Part shown: piece by piece, positions 6,954 through 14,754 of the stretch
Layout: each line of letters starts with the position of its first letter
Numbering within the stretch: the stretch's first letter is position 1
Assembly: GCA_964555935.1 (NCBI GenBank)
Contig: CAZKUN010000219.1
Span: 1-15,367, forward strand
Reading direction: 5' to 3'
DNA from: CAZKUN01 sp964555935
GTDB lineage: Bacteria; Armatimonadota; Zipacnadia; Zipacnadales; VGFC01
DNA length: 15,367 nucleotides
Notes under the pieces: model-generated
The model's input: the letters and a program-made list of their open reading frames with translations, nothing else
Told to the model about the DNA's origin: nothing
Database searches by the model: none
Made by a program: the position numbers and the translations under genes

Positions 6954-9044
6954 CTATTCCCCGTCGTTCCCATTCAGCCGGTACTCGTACATCCCATAGC
7001 CGACCTCACGCACGGCCTCGATTGTCTCCGGATACGGGTTGTCGCACGCATCGATGAAGCCGATCTGGTAGTTCTCCGCGTCGAGCGCGCGACCTGTAGT
7101 TGATTCGTCGCGGTACTTGAACCAGTGACAGCCCACGAACTGCGGGTGGCGGAGCATGCCCTGGACGTAGTCCTTGTAGGCTTGGGCTCGCGCGTCCTGG
7201 TCAGCCACCGATACAAGCCCCGTGTGGAACATGCCCCGGTCAAGCGCGCCAAAGTGGAACTCGCCGATAATGAGCGGGACATCCTGGTCTTCCGGGAGTT
7301 GGAAGTCCGCCACCGACCGCCGGTAGAGGTTGTAGCTGACCACATCGCAGTACGGGACGGAGGCCGCAACGGCGAGCGGGTTCACCCACGCGAACCGACA
7401 GCCCAGATACATCTGATCCGGCGCGACGTCTTTCACCGCATCGCGAATGGTGCTGAAGTACGTCTCGGCGGTCTTCGTGTAGAAGGCCCGGAGGTCGTCC
7501 TTGGCCTTCTCCACATCCGGCGGCTCCTGCGACTGGAGCATCGCATCCCACGACTCATGCGCCGCGCCCCACGCCTCGTTGAGCGCCTGAATCGTCTCGT
7601 ACTTCTGCTTCAGGTCGTCGATGAAGACGAGTTTGGCCACCTGATCCGGCGGCGAGACAAGCGTGGCGACCGCGAGCGAGGTCATGTTGCCCCAGGCGAT
7701 CTCGTTGTCGACGAAGTAGCCGATACACCAGGGGTCGCCGGCGGTCGTGTCGGCCTGGCCGGCCATGGCCTTCTCGATGGCTTCCTTGAAACTCGGGTCG
7801 AAGACGTCTCGGAACTTGCCCCAGTACCCTTGGCTGCCTTCGAGCATCTTCCCGCCAAACCACACGGTCGCGGTGTACGGCGTCTTGCGCTGGAGGTAGA
7901 CGTCTCGGCTGGACCAGTTGGCGATGGTGTTAATACCCCAACTCCGCAGCCGGGCGTGGATCATGTCGTCCATCTCGGCGGTGTTCCCGTCGCCGTACTT
8001 GCGCGCCATGTTCGCAGCGCCGAAGTCATAGGTCCTGGGCGTCGTGCCCTCGTAGTGGTAGTGGATGCTCCGACCCTTGCCGTAGAACTTGCCAAACGGA
8101 CCGTCTTCGGCCGGGAGCCAAGAGTACCAGTGTTCGCGCTGATCGATCGGCGTGGAGTCGCCCCACCCACCGACGCAGTCAACGCCATGGCTGATGAAGA
8201 GCTTGCCGGTCGGATCGACGAGCCACCACTTGCCCTCGTGCTTCTGGGGTCGGAAGAATCCCGTCGCCTCCAGCGTCGGGCCGGCTTCCCATCCGCCGTA
8301 CTCGTTCCAAGTCTCCGGGCCTGGCTTGGCTTCGAGGTCCTGCCGCTCCTCCGCCAGCGCCGCCTTCATCCCATCCACGCTGTGCATCTTGCCCGGCCAG
8401 TCGCGGTGGATGTACTGGCCGAACTCGTCGATCATCGGGAAGAAACCCGCCGCCGTATCGATCTCAGTCTCGTACGTGCCAGCCGAGCGAACGTCATCAA
8501 TCTGGATTGCGTGGGCTTCCTTCGGTTTCGATAGGAAGACCAGCAACTGCGTCACGTTCGACGGGTCGAACTGGCGTTGCCCGCCCGCGCCGCCGCCGGG
8601 GTAGCCGCGCATCCCGAACAGCTTCACCGGATTCCCATCCTTGTCGGTCAGCGGGTGTATCAGCTCGGCTCGCATCGTCACCGTCTCGCCCGGCTTCACC
8701 TGCTCGACGAGCTGCACGCAGTGGTTGGCGCCATCGGCTCCCGGATTGTCGACGCGAAAACCCACGGGGGCTGTGCTCTCCCCAAGGTTGGTCACGTCAA
8801 TCGCCACCGCCTCATTCGCGCTCAGGTCCCACGCGCCGTCGGGCGACTTCAGCGTAATGCCCGGCCACTGCTGGTCGACACTGGAATCCATCTTCAGCGT
8901 GCCGCCGCCGTCGGTAACCTCCACGCCGCGGGCCTCGACGTCGCCGAAGGCGAAGTCATCCCCAAAGTCAAAGAGCACCTCGTCGGCCATCACAGACCCT
9001 CCGATCAGACAGACCGCGAGCAAGCAGACTGCAATCCTCATCAT
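6954..9044 (-). CDS. Exported GH50/beta-agarase-like glycoside hydrolase
   Basis: This is a 696-aa protein with signal peptide 1-20 (cleavage after SVMA). Residues about 21-190 look like an N-terminal carbohydrate-binding-type beta-sandwich; about 260-690 form a (beta/alpha)8 catalytic domain of the GH-A type. CIGYFVDNEIAWG carries the likely acid/base Glu448 and PLIIGEFHFGALDRGMFH the likely nucleophile Glu595. HWFKYRDESTTGR and ENYQIGFIDACDNPYPET match, from memory, the C-terminal part of GH50 agarases; length and layout also fit. GH50 enzymes cleave agarose or neoagaro-oligosaccharides, but divergent members may have other targets, so the substrate is open. The start at 9044 overlaps the upstream stop by four bases (ATGA) and is served by GGGAG at 9054-9058; an in-frame ATG at 9083 is rejected. 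Last gene of unit 3. Confidence 0.8.
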   Translation of the reverse strand: MMRIAVCLLAVCLIGGSVMADEVLFDFGDDFAFGDVEARGVEVTDGGGTLKMDSSVDQQWPGITLKSPDGAWDLSANEAVAIDVTNLGESTAPVGFRVDNPGADGANHCVQLVEQVKPGETVTMRAELIHPLTDKDGNPVKLFGMRGYPGGGAGGQRQFDPSNVTQLLVFLSKPKEAHAIQIDDVRSAGTYETEIDTAAGFFPMIDEFGQYIHRDWPGKMHSVDGMKAALAEERQDLEAKPGPETWNEYGGWEAGPTLEATGFFRPQKHEGKWWLVDPTGKLFISHGVDCVGGWGDSTPIDQREHWYSWLPAEDGPFGKFYGKGRSIHYHYEGTTPRTYDFGAANMARKYGDGNTAEMDDMIHARLRSWGINTIANWSSRDVYLQRKTPYTATVWFGGKMLEGSQGYWGKFRDVFDPSFKEAIEKAMAGQADTTAGDPWCIGYFVDNEIAWGNMTSLAVATLVSPPDQVAKLVFIDDLKQKYETIQALNEAWGAAHESWDAMLQSQEPPDVEKAKDDLRAFYTKTAETYFSTIRDAVKDVAPDQMYLGCRFAWVNPLAVAASVPYCDVVSYNLYRRSVADFQLPEDQDVPLIIGEFHFGALDRGMFHTGLVSVADQDARAQAYKDYVQGMLRHPQFVGCHWFKYRDESTTGRALDAENYQIGFIDACDNPYPETIEAVREVGYGMYEYRLNGNDGE

Positions 9045-11083
9045 CGAGCGTTTCTCCCAGTCGTTGGTGTCCCTTTGAGACAATCATCCCGTTGCGGCAG
9101 GACGATTTCCTCATCACACCCCGGTCCCCAGGCGAAGAGCACAAAGCCCTTCGCTCCTGCTTGCCGCGCGATGTCGATCTGCAGGGCCATGGTCCCAGGC
9201 GAGTCCATCCGAGATGTCGACGCCGCCAGCCCGAGCCCCGCGTAAACCGGCACGTGCTCGCCTACGAGCGCCACCTGGTCGCGCACCCAGCCGTCGAGTT
9301 TCCCAAGGTCCTCGGTGTAGTCCATCGGGCAGAGGAAGTCGATGTAGCCTGCCTCGCACCACGTCACCCAATCCTGCCCCACGGACACCGAGTCCTTGGC
9401 GTAGTCGCGGAAGACGGCGGCGGATATCCGCACGTCCGGCTTGATCTCGCGGATCGCCTCGCTGACCATCACCACGGTCTCAGTGATCTGAGTCTGGCGG
9501 AAGGCGGTATACTCGCCGAACAGCTTGCCCTTGGCCCGCACGTCGGTCGGCCAGTCTTCGACCTTCGCGCCTTGCTCCGCTTCGAACTTGTCCCGGCACG
9601 TGCCGCAGAAGCACCCGCTGCTACTTGGGTAACGGATGAAGTCGAACTGGAAGCCATCAACATCGTAGTCACGCACGACCTCGGTTGCCGCGGCCAGCTC
9701 GACCTGTCGATTGATTTCCTGGCTCGGGCACATCCAATCGATCGGCTCGCCCTTGGGCCCCACCTGCAGCCTGCCCGCCTCGCGAAACGCGGCGATCGTC
9801 TCTCTGCCTGCCCGCCCCTCCATCACCCAGCAATTGCGATACGGATGCACCTCGATACCGTTGGCGTGAGCGTGCTTGATGCAGTTCTCGAGCCAGTCTT
9901 CCTCGCCCAGGGCGTTCTGAACGTCCGGCAGCGCCTTCGATAGGTAGAACGCTCCCGTGCCGCCGCTGATCCGGGGCACCACCGCGTTGAAGCCGCAAGC
10001 CTGGATGCGCGGCATGATCTCCTCGGGCAGGCGGTCATCGAACGCGTGGGTCCAGAAGGCGCGGAACTCGGTTTCGGGGACTTCAGCACGGACGAGAGTC
10101 GTGGGCGATTCGGCGTCGATGATCTGCCCGGCGACTCTCAGCACCCGCCGGACCTGCGCGACGCCGAAGGCGAGGCCGCTGGTGGCGACCTCGATGGTCT
10201 CATCAACCAGCCCAACATCGGCGCCCTCGACTGACTTCGCGACCCACACGGCCTGGCTGGTGGACTGCTTCCCCGCGGAGTCAGTGACCGTCAGATCGAC
10301 CGTGCCGCGCTCGCTCGCTCTCTCAACGACGCCCTTGAGCCTGACCATGACCGGCGCCGGCTGCCTCACGTACTTCGTGCCGACCCACGTCACCAGTTCG
10401 GCGCTTGCGGCGTAGTTGGCCATCCTCGCCGGCCAGCGCTCCTCGGGCTTGAGCCAGTCCAGCATGTTCTCCAGGAGCTTCAGTTCCATGCCCGTCGGCG
10501 CCTTGCTCGTCCGCCAGTCCTGCTTCACCCCCAGCGCGATCCCGCAACTGATCAGCTTCCCCTTGCCGATCACGCCGCGCGCCGCCACGGGCTTGCTCTC
10601 GGTGCTCTCGATGAACGTCGTCGCCTGCGGACCCTTGGCGAGGATGATGTGATCGGGCCAGTCGGTAGTCCACTGGCTGATGCCCTCGACCAGCGGGCCG
10701 TCGCCGACGGGCCTCACCTCCGGCACGCGCACTTTCAGGACACCCGTGCCGACCGAGCCGAATTGGTGATGGTGGTAGATCTGGAGAACCGATCCGCCCG
10801 CCTGGACGAACTGCGTGAGGTTGCCGACCCAGTTCGCGACCACGTTGCCGGGCTCGTGAGTGTCATACAGAATGACAACATCGCACCCATACAGAGCGCT
10901 CATATCAAGGTCGGTCAGGACTTGGGCGTCGTAGCCCTCAAGTCCATCGAACACGCCCATGAACCCATCGGTCGACGTCCCGCTGCCCCCCACCGCTTGG
11001 CAGTCGAACACGCCGACGACGTGCCCTTGGGCGCCGACAGCGCCACACGCTACCGCCGCGACCAAACATACCGCTGTTCGCAT
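9041..11083 (-). CDS. Exported GHL10-type (DUF187-like) glycosidase with N-terminal ThuA/GATase-like domain
   Basis: This is a 680-aa protein with signal peptide about 1-18. Residues about 20-210 resemble a ThuA or class-I glutamine-amidotransferase-like Rossmann domain (VVILYDTHEPGN, FVQAGGSVLQIYHHH, ISCGIALG), usually non-catalytic when fused this way. About 215-335 is a beta-rich linker domain. About 336-660 is a TIM barrel of the glycosyl-hydrolase-like 10 family (PF02638): FRAFWTHAF, DVDGFQFDFIRYP (D479, D481), CPMDYTED and VPVYAGLGL. CFCGTC (C491, C493, C496) follows the FIRYP strand and could bind a metal. Catalysis in this family is poorly known, so glycan hydrolysis is inferred. G8 lies six bases before the ATG as the only ribosome-site candidate. 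Its stop overlaps the GH50-like start. Confidence 0.75.
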   Translation of the reverse strand: MRTAVCLVAAVACGAVGAQGHVVGVFDCQAVGGSGTSTDGFMGVFDGLEGYDAQVLTDLDMSALYGCDVVILYDTHEPGNVVANWVGNLTQFVQAGGSVLQIYHHHQFGSVGTGVLKVRVPEVRPVGDGPLVEGISQWTTDWPDHIILAKGPQATTFIESTESKPVAARGVIGKGKLISCGIALGVKQDWRTSKAPTGMELKLLENMLDWLKPEERWPARMANYAASAELVTWVGTKYVRQPAPVMVRLKGVVERASERGTVDLTVTDSAGKQSTSQAVWVAKSVEGADVGLVDETIEVATSGLAFGVAQVRRVLRVAGQIIDAESPTTLVRAEVPETEFRAFWTHAFDDRLPEEIMPRIQACGFNAVVPRISGGTGAFYLSKALPDVQNALGEEDWLENCIKHAHANGIEVHPYRNCWVMEGRAGRETIAAFREAGRLQVGPKGEPIDWMCPSQEINRQVELAAATEVVRDYDVDGFQFDFIRYPSSSGCFCGTCRDKFEAEQGAKVEDWPTDVRAKGKLFGEYTAFRQTQITETVVMVSEAIREIKPDVRISAAVFRDYAKDSVSVGQDWVTWCEAGYIDFLCPMDYTEDLGKLDGWVRDQVALVGEHVPVYAGLGLAASTSRMDSPGTMALQIDIARQAGAKGFVLFAWGPGCDEEIVLPQRDDCLKGTPTTGRNAR
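9054..9058 (-). promoter_or_regulatory. Ribosome binding site for the coupled GH50-like gene
   Basis: GGGAG on the minus strand lies nine bases before ATG 9044, inside the last codons of the upstream gene. With the ATGA overlap it suggests translational coupling and decides against the ATG at 9083. Confidence 0.65.
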
Positions 11084-11103
11084 GGCGCGCCCCCCCCGTT
11101 ACG

Positions 11104-11124
11104 CGAGTGCTTCGATCGCACTCG
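11104..11124 (-). other. Hairpin in the spacer between two unit 3 genes
   Basis: CGAGTGC (11104-11110) and GCACTCG (11118-11124) form a perfect 7-bp stem with a 7-base loop in the 47-base spacer. On minus-strand RNA it falls after the stop at 11131 and just before the G8 ribosome-site candidate at 11097-11090. There is no T-run, so it is more likely an RNA processing, pausing or stability element than an intrinsic terminator. It is unrelated in sequence to the stem-loop repeat family. Confidence 0.35.
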
Positions 11125-11130
11125 TCAGAT

Positions 11131-12528
11131 TCAGAACTGATGCTCGCCGCGGCCTTCGCGGGCCCACTTCCCGAGGAGGTCAAAGGTCTCCTCGGTGACA
11201 GACACCCGAGCGTATACCGACTCCAGCCGCAGTTCGCCGAACGTCGCGTAGGCGTCATCCGCACCCGGCGGCGAATCATAGGCGGCGCTTGCGATGCTGA
11301 GGAGTCTGGCGCCCTCGACAATGCTCCGGAGTTGGGTCTCCCCCTCGCCCGCCGGCCGCCCGAGCGCGCCCTCGACGGCTTGAGCGATGCGCAACCACGT
11401 CGACGCATCAGCGCCGCGAAGCACTGCGTCGTCGAGAGTCTCCAAGGCCTCCACCAGACCCTCGGGCGACGAGGCGTCGGGGGCGATGTGGCGAGCATAG
11501 GCGGCGAGCGCATCTGTTCGGCTGGCGTTGGGATCCGCCATGAGAGCCGCAAGAACCCACGTGGCGATGCTTCTGCTGCCGGGGCGCAGGCACTGGGTCA
11601 CGACGCCCTCGGCACCGACACCAGCGGCGCGGGTGACGATGTGCTGCGCCTCGGCGTAAAGCGGGGCGGGGAACCACCACCCGTTCTCCCAGTCAGTGAG
11701 CGCCTCGAACGCCAGCGTTCGGAACCCGCGATCGCGGGCCATTCCTAACGATGTTCGAGGCTCAACGGCACTGTCCATGATGGTAATGTCGGCCGGCTCA
11801 GCGACGGCCTCGGCCAACCGGTCCAGGAACGGCTCGCGAATGGTCTGCCCGATCTCGGCCTCGATCGCCCACGACGCCCAGAGACAGACGATGAGTTCCG
11901 CGTCCGGATTCACCTCGCGCGCGATGCCGCCGAAGGTCATGGCGAGCTGCTCGAGGAGTTCAGGTTGACGTGGCGCGCACTCACCGCACATGCATCCGCC
12001 AGGGTCGTACGGAATGACCGAAAAGGCGTCCGCTTCCGCGAACCAGCGCAGCTCCTCACCGTAGACCCGCTGCATGAGCGACCAGCTCTCCGGCCGGGAG
12101 AGGCACAAGAGCGGGAAACCGGCGTAGACGGACTCGGCATGAAGCTCGGGGTGGGCCGCGTGGATGTCTTGGGGGATGAGTGAGGGCGAGAACCAGAAGA
12201 CCACCTTCAGGCCTCGTCGGTGGGCCTCGCGGATCACGACCCGCAATCGACGGTGGAGCTGGGCGTTCCTCTCGGCATTGACCGTGGAATCGTGGACGCT
12301 GAGTTCAATGTCGCCCCACAGGAAGAAGTGCAGGTGCGTGATGCCCGCGGCGGAGAGCCCGTCGAGGTACTCGGCCCACTCGCGGGCAGACCACGTGTCG
12401 GGAGAGAGGGGAGCGGCCGAGAACCCGTAGGCGATGTTGAGGTACGCGCCTCGATGTTCGAATGGCGCCTGACCCGTCGCCGTCGCGGCCATCGCCAACA
12501 ACGTCGCCACCATCGAGGTCGGGATCAT
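11131..12528 (-). CDS. Exported TIM-barrel glycosidase-like protein of unknown family
   Basis: This is a 465-aa protein with signal peptide about 1-20. The start has GAGG six bases upstream; the preceding gene's stop is one base away (TGA-G-ATG). Residues about 25-330 show a (beta/alpha)8 pattern: GITHLHFFLWGDIELS, EAHRRGLKVVFWFSP, AFSVIPYDPGGCMCGEC and ADITIMDS. The CMCGEC motif (C179, C181, C184) after a strand ending in PYDPGG recalls GH20/GH67-like or DUF4838-like barrels in which a Cys-rich loop follows an acidic strand end. About 335-455 is helical. I cannot name catalytic residues; D175 is one candidate. It lies between the glycyl radical enzyme and the GHL10-type protein in the same operon, which suggests work on the same glycan. 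Confidence 0.6.
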   Translation of the reverse strand: MIPTSMVATLLAMAATATGQAPFEHRGAYLNIAYGFSAAPLSPDTWSAREWAEYLDGLSAAGITHLHFFLWGDIELSVHDSTVNAERNAQLHRRLRVVIREAHRRGLKVVFWFSPSLIPQDIHAAHPELHAESVYAGFPLLCLSRPESWSLMQRVYGEELRWFAEADAFSVIPYDPGGCMCGECAPRQPELLEQLAMTFGGIAREVNPDAELIVCLWASWAIEAEIGQTIREPFLDRLAEAVAEPADITIMDSAVEPRTSLGMARDRGFRTLAFEALTDWENGWWFPAPLYAEAQHIVTRAAGVGAEGVVTQCLRPGSRSIATWVLAALMADPNASRTDALAAYARHIAPDASSPEGLVEALETLDDAVLRGADASTWLRIAQAVEGALGRPAGEGETQLRSIVEGARLLSIASAAYDSPPGADDAYATFGELRLESVYARVSVTEETFDLLGKWAREGRGEHQF

Positions 12529-12529
12529 C

Positions 12530-14734
12530 TCACGCCTCGTGCGCGGTGCGCTCGATGATGGTGTCCTGGAGGATTGGATCGAGTTGCGTGAAGTAGTCGC
12601 TGAAGCCCCCCACGCGGACTATGAGGTCTCTGTGGCTTTCGGGATCTTCCCGAGCGGCGACTAGCGTGTCCTGGTCGACCACGTTGATCTGGATCTGCAT
12701 GCCGCCCATTCGGAAGTAAGTGCGGAGCATCTGCACGACTTTCTCGCGGGCATCGCCTCTTAGCATGCTGGGCGCGAGGCGCAGGTTCAGAATCAGCGTG
12801 CCGGGGGCCATCTCCTGATTGATCTTCGCGACGGAGTTGAGGAGAGCCGTGGGGCCGTTTCGGTCACAGCCCGCGACCGCGCCGATGGAATCGACCACGG
12901 GATCGCCATTGGCCCGGCCATCCGGCGTCGGACCAACCGGCGCGCCGAAGTGCGCGTACGTGGTGAACATGATGCAGCTTGTCAGGAATCTCCCGCCTCG
13001 CCACGGCGCGTAGCGGCGGTACTCCCGCGACACCTGTTCGGCGGCGGCAACGACGATGCCGTCGGGGAGGTCATGGTCGTTCCCGTAGCTGGGCGCCGCT
13101 TTTGCTTTGCGGCGCAGTTCCTCGTGCCCGGCCCAGTCGGCCTCGAGGGCCTCGGCGAACTCCTCAAGGGTGGCAGCCTTCTCGTCGAAGACAAGGTGCT
13201 TGATCGCGGCGAGCGAATCGCCGACGTTCGCCAGCCCAGCCACGTTCACGACGCTCCAGTTGTAGCGCGCCCCGCCGGCGTGAAACTCCCGCCCGCGCTC
13301 GATGCAGTCATCAATGAGGAGCGTGCGGATGAGGTTGGGCGTGCGCTCGGCCCGCGCCTGCTGCATCCAGTTGATGAGACCGGCTGACCGCTCAGCGCCG
13401 TGGGCGACCTGCGTCTCGTAGGCTTGAACGAGGTCGTCGAATGTCTCGAAATCCGGTAGCTTCCCAGTCGCGGGTCCGGATTGCTGGCCCGTCTGACGAT
13501 GAACGCCATCGTTCAGCGCCAACTCCAGCATCTGGAGCACGTTGATGGTGTCGTCGAGCGAGCCGCAGTTGCTCAGTCCGTGGATCATGATCTCCGTGCA
13601 GCCGCCGAATCCGAATTCTCGCAAGTCCCTCGGCGCGAGGCCCAGATGCGCCGACTCCAGCGCTCGTTGATACAGTTCCTCGTTGTAGAGCGCGGGCATC
13701 CCCCGTCCCGTGGCGATCGTGTCAAGCGCAGCGTCGAGCAGTTCGTCGGGGTCGTTCTCGCTGACACGGAGCGCGAGGTTCGGTCGGCGCAGGGGCACGC
13801 GGGAGGTGGCCTTCATCGCGAGGTAAGTCAGCGGGTTGACGGCGCTCTCGCCATCCTTCCTCGTGCCGCCGATCGCTGCGTTCCACCCACCGACCTCATT
13901 CACCCGGCGCCAGAGGGCATCCAGCAGATCCTGCGCTTCGTCCTCGGTCAGCAGGTTGCGCTCGACGGTCCGCTGGTAGTAGGGGTATAGAAACTGGTCG
14001 GCCCGGCCGAGGTCATCGCCGTCGAGGTAGAGCGTGAAGTTGGTCGCCAGCACGGCCTCAAAGAACGTGCGCGCCGGCTTGTTCGGGACTTGCTGGAGCG
14101 CCCGCGCGATCCGCCGCCAGTTTGCCTGCTCAAACTCATCGTCCGCATCCGCCGCGGCTTCCTCACACGCCTTGCGGTAGCGACCGACGAATATGGCGAT
14201 GCCGCTCAGCAACTCCAGCAGCGCGTCGTAGGCCTCAACGGCCGCGGCATCCACATCCAAGCACTGCTCCCGCCGCATCCGGATGGTGCTCTCCAGCCCA
14301 CCGAAGCCCTGCTCGAGCACCTTCTGGAAGTGCGGGATGGAGTGCCCGTGCCAGCCCATGCAGGCGTACTCGCCGCGCCACGTGGACGCAAGGCGGTCGA
14401 GGAGGTCGGCGGACCCGGGGTGCTGCTCTTTCTTCAGGGCCAACCGGCCCACGTCGACCATGATCCCCGAGCCATAGGCCCAGTACACGCTCTGTCCGGC
14501 GACGAATGGGTTCGGCCCGCTGGGCACGATCAGCCCTTCGCCGCCGGTGTCCACCGGCACGTGCTCAAGCGTCTTCCTCAGCCCGGCGGCGACGCGGACC
14601 ATGTGGCGAGGGTCGAGGGAGCCGTGGTAACCCGCGGCGAAGTACTCACCCAGCGCCATGAGTCGGTCCACGTCCCACTCGCCGTCGCGGGGCGCCACTT
14701 CATGCACGAGCGCTTCTTTGGTGTCGATGGCCAT
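12530..14734 (-). CDS. Glycyl radical enzyme of the pyruvate formate-lyase superfamily, substrate unknown
   Basis: This is a 734-aa cytosolic enzyme, somewhat shorter than many members (about 780-850). RVGGFSDYF near the C-terminus is the glycyl radical loop, with Gly710 (codon 12605-12607) at the RVxG[YF] position. GFGGCTEIMIHG carries the active-site thiyl Cys379 (codon 13598-13600) and Glu381, the GCxE arrangement of dehydratase and C-C or C-S lyase types rather than the paired cysteines of true pyruvate formate-lyase. TPDGRANGDPVVDSIG and GPTALLNSVAKINQ are further family motifs. Activity needs a radical-SAM activase, absent from this window, and anaerobic conditions. A role in breaking down a sugar-derived or glycan-linked product is inferred from the neighbours. 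GGGAG lies eight bases before the ATG, 20 nt after the amidohydrolase stop. Confidence 0.9.
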   Translation of the reverse strand: MAIDTKEALVHEVAPRDGEWDVDRLMALGEYFAAGYHGSLDPRHMVRVAAGLRKTLEHVPVDTGGEGLIVPSGPNPFVAGQSVYWAYGSGIMVDVGRLALKKEQHPGSADLLDRLASTWRGEYACMGWHGHSIPHFQKVLEQGFGGLESTIRMRREQCLDVDAAAVEAYDALLELLSGIAIFVGRYRKACEEAAADADDEFEQANWRRIARALQQVPNKPARTFFEAVLATNFTLYLDGDDLGRADQFLYPYYQRTVERNLLTEDEAQDLLDALWRRVNEVGGWNAAIGGTRKDGESAVNPLTYLAMKATSRVPLRRPNLALRVSENDPDELLDAALDTIATGRGMPALYNEELYQRALESAHLGLAPRDLREFGFGGCTEIMIHGLSNCGSLDDTINVLQMLELALNDGVHRQTGQQSGPATGKLPDFETFDDLVQAYETQVAHGAERSAGLINWMQQARAERTPNLIRTLLIDDCIERGREFHAGGARYNWSVVNVAGLANVGDSLAAIKHLVFDEKAATLEEFAEALEADWAGHEELRRKAKAAPSYGNDHDLPDGIVVAAAEQVSREYRRYAPWRGGRFLTSCIMFTTYAHFGAPVGPTPDGRANGDPVVDSIGAVAGCDRNGPTALLNSVAKINQEMAPGTLILNLRLAPSMLRGDAREKVVQMLRTYFRMGGMQIQINVVDQDTLVAAREDPESHRDLIVRVGGFSDYFTQLDPILQDTIIERTAHEA

Positions 14735-14754
14735 TGAGTCTGCTCCCGGAGGGT

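Noticed and set aside
6618..7103. Short open frames crossing the N gap
   Set aside because: They include unknown bases and translated hairpin repeats, and overlap real genes at both ends.
7125..8534. 469-codon open frame on the plus strand
   Set aside because: It is antisense to the GH50-like gene, whose catalytic motifs are intact. Its product is Arg/Val/His-rich with no recognisable domain, as expected from a GC-rich shadow frame.
12530..14734. Calling the gene pyruvate formate-lyase (pflB)
   Set aside because: It lacks the adjacent active-site cysteine pair and has GCTE instead, so only the superfamily is supported.
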